From positions 248,001-312,000 of the forward strand of contig JAQOTA010000061.1 in NCBI GenBank assembly GCA_029532415.1: 64,000 nt of DNA. The letters are read 5' to 3'. The DNA is from Marasmius tenuissimus (lineage: Eukaryota; Basidiomycota; Agaricomycetes; Agaricales; Marasmiaceae). Positions 11,267 through 23,330 of this stretch are shown piece by piece (the first letter of the stretch is position 1; every line of letters begins with the position of its first letter). The position numbers were made by a program, and so were the translations under genes. The notes below the pieces were generated by a model. That model did not search any database. It was given only the letters and a program-made list of their open reading frames with translations, and had not been told where the DNA came from.

Positions 11267-11740
11267 TTATGCTTTTTCGATGACTCCGACAATGTTAACA
11301 GCTTTGTAGGCATTTCTGAGTCTATCCAAGCTATACGCGATTTACACGAGTTAAAAGCGGGAAATGACGCTGCGCATATGTTGTCGTTGCGTATCAAAAA
11401 CGAGGTTTGTCTTCGGAGGCCTAAAAGGTGTGTGCGTTCAGAAGATCCCGTGGGGTGTTCGTTCGGGTACGTACATCGACTTGAGCACCGGCCTCACCAG
11501 CAGGCCATTTCTCATCGATGATATCGACGATGATGCCCGACGTGGTAGAATCTTGAACATTGCCTGCGCCGATGGCCTGGTATTCAACGTGGTCGCCGAC
11601 CTGTACGGTTAGGGGCAATACAGAGACGAAGAGCGAGGAGAGAGGGAGCGACTCACTTGGTGTAGAGTGGGTTTTGAGTTTGAAGAGTGGTCGGGACTTA
11701 TGGAGGTGGCTGTGGACGACCTATCTCTTATATACTCTTC
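11267..11740 (-). pseudogene. TUDOR-like DUF2945/HVA1-type small protein gene, decayed copy
   Basis: Reading downward, a middle exon encodes VGDHVEYQAIG, TSGIIVDII and GAQVD, with a GTACGT donor at about 11477. The next exon begins ASEDKPRFLIRNDN, and the last exon encodes AYKAVNIVGVIEKA followed by TAA at 11267-11269. These are the conserved blocks of the short fungal proteins with an HVA1-type TUDOR domain. Damage: the expected GT donor after RNDN reads AT, the last exon lacks 4 nt relative to the copy at 58610-58666 (which keeps KETPYKTANIVGVIEKA), and no ATG is visible upstream of the VGDHVEY exon. A TATATAAG box sits near 11735. Function of the family is unknown; this copy should be dead. 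Confidence 0.6.
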
Positions 11741-12110
11741 TGAAATCCTTGAATGACGACGTTGCGTCAGTCGATTCCAGCAATGCATCACGAAACCCGC
11801 CGATGTCCAATGTGAATAAGAAAGAGCCTTGTTACTTAATAGTCTTAAAGTGGGGATGATGGGGTTATTTGTGTTGTAGATGCTAGCGGGCATCTGTTGT
11901 ACGCCGTGAAGCTGAAACGCTCGGAGATTGACGGGTATATTCGCGGCAAATGCCAAAGTGTGGCAAAGGTGACGAAGTCAATGACGCCATGACGTCGTTT
12001 GGACATGGGCATCGGTCTTGTACTTATGTTTTCTGTGCTGGCCCTCGTCTCTCTTGGCGCAAACAAGGGCGCGTACACCTCTTGCTTGTTCTCTCTCTAC
12101 GGCTGACCTT
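11690..12110. repeat. Upstream block duplicated at 59110-59480
   Basis: The two blocks share many words in the same order and orientation, for example ATCTCTTATA, CAGCAATGCATCA, AAGAGCC, TCTGTTGTA, GGCTCGGAGATTG, TGGCAAAGGTGACGAA and CGCCATGACGTCGTTTGG. They are the 5' flank of the two DUF2945 copies, so an ancestral gene plus promoter was duplicated and then diverged. Confidence 0.7.
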
Positions 12111-13067
12111 TTGGCCTTTTGAGACTATGGGCTCAGACGTGGTCCACACGAACCCATGTATTGCAATACAAGTGTTTCTACCCGAATGTCTCGTTTTCCT
12201 CCCTTGTCATCCTTGACTTCGTGGCAGCCATGCAATTGCCACCCCGCCAACCCAATGTTCATGTTCTTCCTACCCATGGCCTATGGCCCTATACTAGATA
12301 TCGATCATCGCTAAATGATTGGTTGTCTTCATTGGGTACGTGGAACTCAAGATTCTTAATAGGGCTCCCTCTGTGTTTATATGTCGATTTAATTGATTCC
12401 ATTGCCAACGAATCAACGAGCAGAGGATTGGTCGAACCGCTCACTGCCTCGCTTGAAGCTCACGCTCTATACCATCTTCACAGTCAACGCTAAACACTGC
12501 TACTATCCGGCTCTTTCGGTCCTTATCGGAGCTCCAGTCCTTCGGTCGATTCTCGTTCGCTCCCTCGCCCACCGGCTCTAGACACTCTTGAGATTATTTG
12601 GCTACCTGTGGGAGGCAGGGATCAGGCGAAGTGGAAAGGAGAGACGTGAGTCAGACCCATGGCTGTTGGGGCGTCTCGCTCTTAACTTCTTGTTGCGATT
12701 CCGTGGTGAGGATTATCTACAACTGAACCTAGATTGAACGACGCTGACCTCGAGAATCATATGCAAATAAGGCTACCTAACGCTGTGATGTCTGAGACCC
12801 GGTTGAGCGAGGTTTACACGTTGTCATTTTCAGATGACTGCAGGTTTAAATCCTGGTCTCTGTGCTTACGTCTTATCGATTCGTCGTATATGCTACTAGG
12901 AGCAACAGGTGAGGTATATAGGTGACAATGACTGTTGAGTACTCATTGTCGTCACGTCCTGTTCATACCATTACAATTTCCATTGACGTTCACTTCCTCT
13001 CTTGGACTTGTGCCTCTAAATCCAACTCGACACATTCCAGGCTGGCTCGAGTACGGCCATGAGCGTA
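12111..13067. other. No supported gene
   Basis: A 124-codon open frame at 12119-12493 (+) shows no recognisable domain. The rest carries no repeat or coding signal that I can defend. Confidence 0.4.
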
Positions 13068-14930
13068 TCAATGTATGTTCACAACTGGTGGAATATTCGG
13101 GCCAGCCAGGGAGAGGTTTTGTTCCTGTATGATGGTATCTTTAAACGTTTTTTCGTCATAGATAGCAATCCCAAGCGATACCCTGACTATGATCAGGGCC
13201 GAAGCAATTCCCTTTCAACCAGTAAGTTCGGGTCTTCATATGTCTACTGAGCAATGAGAATGTTGCACGAACCATTGTGGCCATCAAACAATCATATGCT
13301 ATGGTAGCTGTCCCAGAAGGCGAGAAGAACGAGGAAATGTTACCGATCATCCTGGTTCGGTGGGGTAATAGACCACGCTACTGTTTGATGTGAGATAGCG
13401 CGTATATGAGCAAGACACCGGGGTAGAGCAGTCCCGACTCCAGTCTTTATGTGAGCAAAATGAGGTTTTTATTTTTGAGTCGATTCGGGTATGAGCTTAC
13501 GTTGCGGAGATAATGGTCCTATACATCTTGCGTGATGAGGGCGGTAGGTATTGTGTGACACTACGAATAATGAAAAAGATACGGCCAGCTAAGTACGTGG
13601 ATATCAGTCAAGTAGTCAGAATGGAGAAAGATGATATTTGGAGCTTACCAAGCAGGAAGGTCAAGAGTAGGTTGCTTGCGACAGCACAAAATCCAAAGAT
13701 TGAGAACAGGGTTTCAAACAGCTCTTCGTAAATGACACCTGTGGACGTGTAAAGGCCAAATACTAGAAACAAGGTATACTGTCACTGTCATTCTGTAAGC
13801 CGCCTAAGGAAACAAAGCTTGTCACAAAGTGCTGAGCGTCTATCGGAGACGGCAAAGGCAGAGAGCGGTGGTAGCAAGCTAGGAGAGGAGCAGCGGGCTT
13901 GACTCAGGCAGAGATAAGGCAAAACTGGTCCCAACGACAAGTTAGATCTATTGTAGAGAAGGAAAGCGAAGGAGACTGTACTACTCACCTGGTCCCAACG
14001 ACAAGAGGTCAAGATGAGGGACCAGGTGAAGACTAGCTAGCTTATATACCTATCCTACAGTCAGAGCTGGAGTCGGAGTGGCTACCTATGAGTCGTGTAT
14101 GAGTAAGTATGAGTCAAGGATGAATAAGGAATGAGTCGGTATGAGATAATGGGATGGCTGCGCGATGTGGGTTAAGGCTGCGCGATGGTGGGTTAAGAAA
14201 GGGAATCGTGAGAAATAAGGATGTATAGTAAGTGACCGTGAGAAAAGGACATGTGATAATCATGTGAGCAAATGGTGGAGGGAAAAGTGGCGTCTTCATG
14301 ACAAAGCTCACTATTTGTTCCAAGGCAAAACAAGATGGGTACCAGCATGACCTGGACTTTGTGATTCCATGTGACATAACAACGCCATAGCTATTGTGAA
14401 GTTGTTGAATGCCAACATGAAGGATACCAAGTACTGACACTCACCAAAAGAACATCGGTAAAACAGCTACTCCAGTAAAGCCGGAATGTTTCAAGCAATT
14501 GGTGTGGTCCTTCCAATACAAACTGGCACACTCACTTGGCGACAATTGTGAGCACTGCTACCCCCAATTCCATCCTTCCAAGGGAATAATAGATTTCTTC
14601 GGACTGATACACTCCTGATTGATTGGCTGAGTAAATGGTGTATCTGAGGCCAAATCCAACCATTGCTGAGATATATATGGCGGTGATGAGGGCACAATGT
14701 CCCAAATAGCAACTCCTTTTGCGAGTAAGGAGAATATACATGCACAGCACATAAAGAACAGTGTACACTCCTGGGAAGAGCTTCAGTATGTTGGCTAGTA
14801 TAATGAGAGATATCACATACCATATAGAACTGACCTAACCTAGGTCATGGACTGTTAAGGTCATTGAGGATTTGGAGCTAAAATATGGACATACTGTGGT
14901 CCTAAGGAGCTCCAGATCTGAGTCATTCAT
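13068..14930 (-). pseudogene. Seven-helix membrane protein paralogue, broken
   Basis: Exons mirror those of the 8027-9466 gene: 14895-14930, 14821-14839, 14536-14770, 14445-14466, 14312-14390, 13649-13762, 13501-13588, 13273-13444, 13068-13211. Encoded segments include VYTVLYVLCMYILL, NCFTDVLL, LWRCYVTW, FGFCAVASNLLLTFLL, ESGLLYPGVLLIYAL and ALIIVRVSLGIAIYDEKTF. Exon 8 has an in-frame TAG just after LIYALSHIKQ, and the protein would lose its last helix there. The fifth intron is about 550 nt instead of about 60-75 because a solo LTR lies in it (13820-14303). The stop makes it a probable pseudogene; the LTR might still be spliced out. Confidence 0.8.
13820..14303 (-). repeat. Solo LTR-E (484 bp) in an intron
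   Basis: Begins TGTCATGAAG (at 14303) and ends TTTGTGACA (at 13820), giving TGTCA/TGACA inverted ends. It carries a GGTATATAAG promoter box on the minus strand. Target duplication AAGCT at 13815-13819 and 14304-14308. Removing the LTR and one AAGCT restores a normal intron of about 60 nt from GTGAGC to TTTCTAG. No second copy in the window; gypsy type is a guess. Confidence 0.85.
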
Positions 14931-15092
14931 TCTGTATGGTGGGCTGTGTGATAGGGAGTACTGTTGATCTGCTGGGAGAGATGAAGCTGCCACTTGTAGG
15001 TATAAGTACTCTTTGAGCTGTACAGAAAAAACCCTGTGTGGTCTCCATGTGTACAAGATGATCATAGTATCAAAGATTTTTCAATCAATCTC

Positions 15093-15413
15093 TGATGAGC
15101 CAGCATGGCACCTAACACAGAGGAATACAGCATGGCTACACTACTACTAACCAGAGAGGAGTTTAGAGAGATAGAGGTGAGACATAGAAGCTCAAGCACA
15201 CTGTAGATTCAGGTAGAGGACTACAAGCTTATATACATGAAGATACAATAGAACTACCATATAGGGACAACAATAGAAATTGTACATATGAGCATAAGTA
15301 ACAATGAAGAATAGAACAATAGCAAATGCATTGTCCTGCATAATACAATGGCAGGAAGAGTGAACCAGGACTTTGGATATACTGGGATCTAATAATAGTC
15401 CACGGATTCAACA
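15093..15413 (-). repeat. Solo LTR-A
   Basis: Complete LTR-A on the minus strand. No polypurine tract or primer site is next to it, and the flanks ATCTC and AATAT do not match, so it may be a product of recombination between different elements. Confidence 0.85.
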
Positions 15414-15881
15414 AATATAACTGATCTTTATTCATGATTTTGTAGCTGATTCTATTTACCTCTCACCAGCTCATGAGGACCTTCTAATTCCTTCCAAAGG
15501 TACCACTCAAAATGAGTAGATATCAACACTGATACCAAGTATGACTGAGTTGCTACCAGTTCCTGGTTCCTGGCAACCATATTGGATTATTATCAACATT
15601 CGCTCCAGGCATGTGGGGGCATGAAGAGGTTTGGGTTGAGGAATAGGGATGATAAAACAGGATGGACAGAAAAGAATAATTCGTACAATGTTTAGGTACT
15701 TGACTTTCTCCAATACAGATGGGAGAATGCACTCTGCTTGGGTAAGTGTTGTGTTCAATCAAGTGAACATTTCTGCCAGGGCGTCAAGGACAAGAGAACA
15801 TGGTTGTTAGATATGGAGGTCATATAAATCAATTGGTTGACCATTCCAGAAGCCCTAAAAGCTGGAATCCAGGGATCAACT
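15414..15881. other. No supported gene
   Basis: An 83-codon minus-strand open frame (15507-15758) has no domain and no splice partner. Nothing else seen. Confidence 0.4.
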
Positions 15882-15886
15882 CTCCA

Positions 15887-16136
15887 TGTTGAGGCAGAGG
15901 TCCTGCCCACGCAGTGGCAGCATGAGACAGACTAGCTCACCTGGAGATAGGCTTAGAGGCAGCAATGAGAGTAGTAAAAGTACTGGTATTACATGTAGAT
16001 ACAGAGCTACTTATATATTATACAGAGGTAGCTGTAGCTACTATCACGGGAGTGACTAGGAATACAAAGTGAAACAATTGAAGCATAGATGTGGCCCGAT
16101 ACAATGGTCCATATATCCGGGAGTCCAGATTTTACA
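15887..16136 (-). repeat. Copia-B 3' LTR (250 bp)
   Basis: Starts TGTAAAATCTGGACTCCCGG and ends GCCTCAACA on the minus strand. Nearly identical to the LTR at 23343-23600, with small differences and a short deletion, so insertion was not very recent. Confidence 0.9.
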
Positions 16137-16147
16137 CTCCCCCTCAC
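16137..16147 (-). other. Polypurine tract of Copia-B
   Basis: GTGAGGGGGAG on the minus strand directly precedes the 3' LTR, the expected plus-strand primer of reverse transcription. Confidence 0.75.
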
Positions 16148-16504
16148 TAAGTGCAGCATAAGTAGAGCACGAAGCATCTATTTGGACAAATAAAATTCAA
16201 GTCCAAGATGTTCTCTAAAAGCGGAGAACTTGACATGACCCAAATTCTTGGTAAACATGTCCACAGGATTGTAGGCACCGTCAATAAAGAAAAGATCAAC
16301 CTTGCGGTCTGAAACACATCTGTGAATGTAGTGATAGCAAATATCAATGTGTTTGGTGCAACGTTCTTGAACTGGGTTAGAGGCAATAAAAATCGAGCCT
16401 TGATTATCTCCACATATGGGTACAGGAGTCATATCAATCCCAAGTTCAGAGAGTAACTGTCGAATCCACACAGCCTGACAACTACAGTCAGATAGCGCCA
16501 TGTA

Positions 16505-16873
16505 CTGACCTATTTCAATCAATTTGGATGTCACGTGTCACACGCCCCCCAGTATCCAAAATTTTTTTGGATGGTCACTAGGTCACAGGGGGGTCATCCG
16601 AAATGTTCCGAAATGTGACATAATTTCGGGCGGCCCAAAAGGCCAAGAAATCGGACTTTCTGCCATTTTTTGGCCCGATTCTGGTACATTCTGCAAATTT
16701 TGACTGGTGGCAACTCTCAGCCACCGTGATTCTCCCTCAGCCTGCCCCATCCCTCATAGTTCCATACAAAATTTCCGTCGGTGTCACCGGTCACCGACCT
16801 GCCATCCGAATTGATGCCAGAAAATTTTTCGGTCACACGGGAAACCCCATCCGAATTGATTGAAATAGGTCAG
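16505..16873. mobile_element. MITE-A copy 2 inside Copia-B RNase H
   Basis: Same CTGACCTATTTCAATCAATT ends as the other copies, TA on both sides (16503-16504 and 16874-16875). Deleting it and one TA joins the RNase H motif SSTEAEY directly to MALSDCS, which proves the insertion is younger than the copia element. Confidence 0.9.
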
Positions 16874-17737
16874 TATTCAGCTTCAGTGGATGAAAGCGCA
16901 ACAGTCTTCTGGGCACGTGATTGCCAACAGAAGATGCCACCTGCCAATTTGAAGAAATAGCCCGTGATCGACCAACACTTAACAGGATCAGCAGCCCAAT
17001 CAGAGTCAGTGAATGCTAGTAAACCTCTGTCCATCATAGACCAATGCATAGTCCAGAGTTCCTGCAAGATAGCGGCAAATATAAAGCGCCTTCTTCAGGT
17101 GATCCTCCGATGGATTAGCAGAGAATTGAGAAAGCTTTGTAACAGCGTAGGCAATATCTGGACAAGTGCCAAGCATGATATACAGAAGCAATCCAATCAC
17201 TGATTGATATTGAGCACGACGTTCAGGATCAACAGGACCTTCATTTGGTTGTGGAATATAGCCGGCGGGAAGAGGAGTATCTGCTGCTTTTGCATTCTGC
17301 ATGCCAGATCGCTTCAAGACCTTCTTCAAGTAGTTGGTCTGGTCAAGAAGGATTTTGCGGCCTTTGCATTGAATATGCATGTGCAAGAATTCCTTAGCTT
17401 CTCCCAAATTACGGCATTTCCAACGAGCCATAAACTCGGCTTTCTTCTTATCAACAAAGGCTTTGTTGGGTCAAAGAAATAATGCATCATCAACATAGAT
17501 CAAAGCAATACATTCTTCACCAGTCTCATGATCTTTGCAGATGAAGAGACCTGCATCAGAAGTCAGGCGTTTGAAACCCATTACTTCCATGGACGAATTG
17601 AGGGTATGCCACCACTCAAGAGCGGCTTGCTTCAGTCCATATAATGCATGGTGAAGGCGATAGACTTTGCCTTCCTGACCCTTAACCTTGAAACCTTCAG
17701 GTTGATCCATATAGATCTCTTCTTTGAGTTCACTATT

Positions 17738-18493
17738 TGTTACATCCATGCATCTTACCCTGGTCTATCTTACCTAGTCACATCACACTTGGCTATTCAC
17801 AACACTTCCAGACCCATTCCGGGTACTTCCGGGCTATTATTCTAGTCCATCCCAACACTATTCCATCCCCGGCACTCAACCTTCACTTCTGCGGTTCAGT
17901 CTCTCACACCAAGTCCATCCCCAGAACCTCCACTACTTCCGCCTCCGCTTCCGGGACTCTTTCCATCTTATTCTGATTTGTTCTGACTTACTTATCTCCG
18001 ACTTCCAAGATATTCCCACGCTCACTTATTCTATTCATACCTTCATTCCATCACGCACATATTCATTTCCAGTTCATTTCCCTTCCGGTACATTCCTCCC
18101 CATGTTTGACTTCCATATGATACATCAACCTTTCCCGCACTTGACTCACTTATCATTCATTCATTTACTATAACCCTATATAAGCTCTATACTTCTATCC
18201 TGTATCTGAAGACTCGAAATCAACCAGGTTTCAACCAGAATCAATCAGGATCAACCAGGATCAACCTGGATACTTCTCTATTATGTCTTTCCTTCTCTCT
18301 TGCAACTTGTCCTCTTAGTCTAGTAGAAGGACAGCTCAGTTCATGGCGCCGTTGGTGAAACCTTCAGCTACTGTCTGCTCTAGATCCGTTGCCCCCACAC
18401 TCCTTCATCTTATCTCTTTCCTATCCATCTATCCGACAGCATATAAAATCCCATATCTTATCTTATCCCTATCCGATCCGCACAATCCTAACA
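17738..18493 (+). repeat. Solo LTR-D (gypsy-D, 756 bp) inside Copia-B reverse transcriptase
   Basis: Starts TGTTACATCC, ends CCTAACA, with a CCTATATAAG promoter box near 18175-18185. Target duplication CTATT at 17733-17737 and 18494-18498. Removal rejoins DVKNAFLN to SELKEEIYM. Same family as the LTR at 830-1541. A TGGCGCCGTTGG word at 18343 resembles a primer site but lies inside the LTR. Confidence 0.9.
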
Positions 18494-18987
18494 CTATTGA
18501 GGAAAGCGTTCTTCACATCCAATGCCTGAATGTGCCAGTTTTTGAGAGCTGCAAGTGCGAGCATCATCTGTACAGTTTCAAACCATACAACTGGTGAGAA
18601 GATCTCATCAAAGTCAACACCTTCGACCTGAGAGAAACCCTTGGCAACAAGTCGAGCTTTCTTTCGACCATCTGACTTAACATCAAACACCCATCTGTTT
18701 TTGACAGCCTTGCAACCTTTAGGTAGGTCAACCAATTCGAAGACCTTGTGCTTGTGAAGGGCCTCTAGTTCATCGTGGCAAGCGGCCTTCCATTCTCTCT
18801 GCTGCTCAGCTGGCAGCTTCAGTATGTCACGGAGAGTCCACTCTCAAACGTTAGACATATTGGTGAGGTCATTGTGAACGGGAACCGCCTGATTTAACAG
18901 ATAAATCACGGAACCTACTCCCCCTTCCTGGGATAATTGTTGCACTAAGCTATCGGGTGGACTCCCCCTGGAGTTACACATGGTAGA

Positions 18988-19512
18988 CGTTGAACATGTG
19001 ATTACCATGTGATACACTTTATTGACGTGTTGTTTACACATCTATTATTTATAGACTCTTTCACTATGACACTTGCACTCGTATGAAAGATCCTGTACTT
19101 ACTCAGACGGACTCTGTAGTTAGTCAGTACTCACACCTTATCTCTATGGTTTATAACAAGGTTCAGCTTTGCACCCAATAGCGTTCAAAGCTGACTGAGC
19201 TTTCTCTCTAGATTACTTAGATAGAAAGTTAGTATGACTATGCCTACTTACTCACTCTGCTCTTTGAGCACTTATGCTTACTGATATGCAATATGTACCA
19301 TATGCTATATTCTCACTTACCTATGTTCTATGACTCGTAGATAGACAAGGACTCTTGTATAAAAGCTGGAGACTTTGTGTCTCAAAGCTTTAGGACAATC
19401 TACTCGATTATCACCTCTAGCAAGCATCTACAAGAACACAAGAATTCTCTTATAGTCAATATGTGAGGTTTTAGTTTCATCTCACTGTGCATTTAACTAT
19501 GCTGGCTCAATA
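18988..19512 (+). repeat. Solo LTR-C (525 bp) inside Copia-B
   Basis: Begins CGTTGAACATG (first base changed from T), ends CTGGCTCAATA, with a TATAAAAG box near 19357-19365. Target duplication GTAGA at 18983-18987 and 19513-19517. A second copy, minus strand, is the solo LTR at 56678-57195. Confidence 0.85.
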
Positions 19513-21775
19513 GTAGACAGACTGGCAAGTCCCAGGAACTTTTCTAGGTCTGCCTCTCCTACGAGTGATTAGTGGATCCATGGGTTCTCTATCACCTGTG
19601 GCATCTCTCCATGTAGAATTTTTCTCCATATCACGTATAGTGTGCAAGGGATTTTTTGGGTCTTGTTGTTCACCAAATATGTTATCAGGTTGCTTAGTAC
19701 CTGTCCGTTTCCTGCCTGAATGCCTTGGCAGCGGAGACTGCTCTTGTCCACCCACTGGTGTAGGTGGCCTGGGAGGCTGGAACGGAGGATCAGGATCAGG
19801 ATGTTGATGTTCACCCTGAGGTACAGTACCATCTCCATCATTGTCATGTGGAGATTCCAATCACTTTGGAAGGTCTCAGGAGGATAAAGATCGTCATCAG
19901 ATGAATCATCATCACTATCTGAAGAGCAGTTGGGGTTTTCACACAATACTGGCGGTATTTCAGGGATTTCACCCACCAGGGTAAAGCCACGAGGTCTCTT
20001 ATCAGAACACTTTGGGAACAAGTTTTCATCGAACAGAGCAGTAGTGCTTTTGAAGATAGCATTATTGGACATCTTCATGAAGACATATCCTTTCATGCCT
20101 TCCTGAGAACCAATCAAGGTCATCAGTTCCGAACGCGGAGATAACTTGTTAACTCAACACTTTTCCGGAATAAATGCATACACTGCACATCTGAAGACTC
20201 GGAGATCCGAAACATCCGGTGGACTGCCATGCAACTTCTCATGTGGGGTCAACCAACGTAAATGCTAGGACAGCGTCCAATTGTGAAGTGCAACAGCATG
20301 CAACACACAGAATTCCCACCAAGAAGGTGGAAGACAAGCATCAAAGTGAAGAGCTTGAGCTTTCTCGACAATGGTCCGATTGAACCGTTCTGCATGACCA
20401 TTCTGTTCCGGTGTATATGGAATCCTGGTCAGAATTTTGATACCGTGCTCCTTTAGTACATCATCAAAGGCATCTGATTTGTACTCTCCCCTCCATCGGA
20501 CATCTATTCCTTGATATCAACACCAAATTGCACCTTCACCATAGCAATAAAGTCACAGAGCATCTTGACAGAGTCAGATTTGCGTCACATGAGCATTGTC
20601 CAGCCATGTGAAGTACAGTCGTTGACAAACGACATATACCATTTATATTTGCGGTACGACTCAGTGGGGAACTGTTTGAGGTCGGAGTGAATTTTCTCGA
20701 AGGGTTTCGAGGCACAGGTAGTGGAGTCAGGGAATGATCTGGAGTGCATCTTTCCTTCTGCACATCCTCGGCATGATCGGGTTTTCTTCAGTTTTTGGTC
20801 GAATTCCGGGAAGTTCTTTGTATGCTTCTGAGCTTTATCCAGAGCCTTGTCTGAACAATGTCCAAAACGTCTGTGTAGAACCTTGTAGTCAACTTTATCC
20901 ATCGTTGACTTGGCCATTAAGCTACGAGCAGAGGCTTTCTGCGAGCTAACCCAAAAAATGGTTTGACCAGGTGCGAGCAGGTAAGATACCAATGATTGGC
21001 GTCGACCCTTGTTATAAAAAGCCAATTTGCTAGACAATCCGCGCACTTGCAGACCACCTTGCAAGAATTGAAGTTGAATTGACAGAAGTGGAACATAATA
21101 GACAGGATAGAGTTGCGTAATGTGTTCCTCCATACGACCGTCAGATCCTTCAACAGAATGAGAGATGAACACAGTCCCTTTCCCCTAAATTTGGATAGGG
21201 TTGTCCTTCTGCGCAGTGTTTAGCTGTGGTCCATTGTTCATGGGTTCATACTCAGCAAAAATCTTCGAGATCATAAGTAAAGTGCGATGAAGCACCCGAA
21301 TCGACAATCCACTCTTGCGAGCTTCCAGTCGCCTTCTTTCCCTTACAATTGGCACATGTGGCAAAGTGATCACCAATATATTGCGCAAATTTCATATGGG
21401 ACACGATATCCGAACTACTACATTTAGAAGCGGCTAATAGAGCGGCGCACTGTAGGTTTGTATCAGTGTTAGAAGAAAGACTGAGATAAGGCACTTGCCT
21501 GTCATCGTCAGATTCCTCAGATCCAATGGAGACCGAATCATACTCAACATTGTCGGAAAAACCAGTGGCATCTGCACTCTTGCTGTCAATCTCCATGGCA
21601 CTTCCACTCGCAATCTCCATATGCAAAGAATCATTAACAGCATTTAACGCAATACGATCCTCACGTTCAGAGTTGGAGTCCTCATAGAAAGAATCATAGA
21701 GGTCGTAAACCTTCTCGATGCTCTTAGCACACTTTGCAGGTAGAGCAGGTGAGAAGGGACCATCGATACAATGAT

Positions 21776-23014
21776 TCAGGGAGGAAGAGGAAGCAGCCGC
21801 ATACCCCTGTTCCATAGGTTCAAGGACGTGGGCATACTTGGGAACACCAAGATGATCAGCAAGACTGCGAGCAGCCTGAGCATTCTCAAAAACAGTACCA
21901 CCCGAGGTAGCACTGGAGAAACACTGCATGTGGAGTGGATCCTGGGATTGGTCCACGGGATGTACGACAGATGGAGTATCAGGAACGATGGGTGGTGAAG
22001 GATGGACAAATGAGCAAGGGACATAATATGAGAATGACCCTTGTGAGAGGAGTCACCCTTGTTGTCCTGAGAATCACCCTTCTTCTTCCTGCCACGTCGG
22101 TTGTTCTTCTTCTTCTGGTTGTTGCCATTATTAGACTGGTTGTTATTGTTAGACAATGACAAAGGAGGATTGGACTGTCAGTTAAACTTTGGGTCCTTGT
22201 CCTTCCTCTTGACAGAAGAAATGTGCGACGCGAGAGGAGTGGGTTTCCAAGCTTTGTAGTGGTTAATGACAGCATCACGAGCCACTTCAAAAGTAAGTTC
22301 AGCTGGCGAGTTACCATTGGTAGCGAATTCACGAGCATTGGCCCATGACTGTGGAATGATAGAGAGGAGGAGCATGGCTTTGACGAGTGTAGGGAGTTTG
22401 ATCTGTGCTTCAGAGAGTTGGCTGAATAGAAGTTCAAGTCTGGCAATCTCGGGAACGGGGTTACCACCAGACAAACGAAACTCCATGACCAACTTGAAGT
22501 CAGCCCAAACAGAAACAGAAGTCTGTTGGCCATAACGAGCCTTGATCTTCTCCCAAGCGTTCCAAGCTGTATCATCATCCTCAATAATACTTTGCATGGC
22601 AATGGTTGTAGTGGCATGTAGTGCACCCATGGCCTTGAATTCATACTTCTTCCAACGTTGATGGTCCTTCTCATGCCTGAGAAGATCCTTCTCATACCTT
22701 TCCAAATCCTTAGCATACTGCTCAAGGTCCCTACCATACTGCTGCATCTATTCATCAGTAGGAGAGACTGTCTCTTGTCATCAAGTAACTTCTCCACCTT
22801 CACAAGCAGGAACAGTGACAGTGCGAGTAGTTGGCTGGGGTTCTGATGGTTCAGTAGGTTTCTCGGGTGCATCGGGTTCAGGATCATCATTGGTGTAGTG
22901 GTTGTAGAGCTCATTGATCATGGCGTAGGTACCAAGACCCTTGGACCACTTGCGCCAGTTGACACCACTGAAGACCTCAACAGTGGGGATAAGGGTAGAC
23001 ATAACAGAAGCCAT
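21776..23014 (-). pseudogene. Copia-B gag
   Basis: The ATG at 23014 opens MASVMSTLIP, VEVFSGVNWRKWSKGL, the typical copia gag start. After three in-frame stops near 22750-22783 the same frame continues with a helical, charged segment and then WNAWEKIKARYGQ, SVWADFKLVMEFRL and LLFSQLSEAQIKLP, matching the copia gag (UBN2-like) domain, to a stop at 22178. A basic, Asn/Lys-rich nucleocapsid-like tail follows near 22080-22160 in a shifted frame, and a Cys pair (FATCANCKGK) lies just before the protease near 21330. Gag packages the element RNA; this copy is broken by stops and at least one frameshift. Confidence 0.8.
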
Positions 23015-23330
23015 AGCAATCTGGAGTAATAAAACAATGATCAGCATAGGTTCATCATCATAGGCAATGATAAAAGAAATCACTGCATGGTCAACAGCGA
23101 TAGCCATTGATCGTTGTTGAGGACACAGTCCACCATTGTCAAACATCAATGAAGATGTCGACTTCACAGATCCAGAACCGGTGTTAACAGTCTGCCCATC
23201 ATGACAGCAATTAAGCAGTCACGATGGTTATCAAGTGCAATGACCACAATAGCACATCATCATAGGCAGCACTCAGTAAAGGTGCACATCCTAGAGAGCT
23301 GCCATCACAGGGCACATTGATAGGGCACCG

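Larger units (their letters stand above)
16178..21330 (-). pseudogene. Copia-B pol: protease, integrase, reverse transcriptase, RNase H
   Basis: Reading downward. Protease motif EWIVDSGASSHFTYD is near 21280. A pre-integrase block with LHRRFGH and CRGCAEGK (HHCC zinc region) and the integrase core FEKIHSDLKQFP lie at 20585-21172. An integrase tail with the acidic DSDDDSSDDD and NNAIFKSTTALFDENLFP spans 19569-20123. A linker has SQEGGVGSVIYLLN near 18900. The reverse transcriptase has [21 protein letters not shown] and DEIFSPVV (18469-18735), then EEIYMDQPEGFKVKG, LYGLKQAALEWW and IYVDDALFL (17471-17749). RNase H carries AFTDSDWAADP, then SSTEAEY and, across the MITE, MALSDCSCQAVWIRQLL (16178-17067). 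The catalytic DD of the YVDD box is intact. Stops and frameshifts occur between nearly all blocks. The copia order (integrase before reverse transcriptase) is clear. Confidence 0.9.

Noticed and set aside
18343..18355. TGGCGCCGTTGG as a gypsy primer binding site
   Set aside because: It lies inside LTR-D: both ends (TGTTACATCC, CCTAACA) and the CTATT duplication place the boundary at 18493, and the sister LTR at 830-1541 has the related word internally too.
21979..22914. Minus-strand 311-codon frame as a gene
   Set aside because: It overlaps the copia gag in another frame; gag homology is in the 22178-22747 frame.
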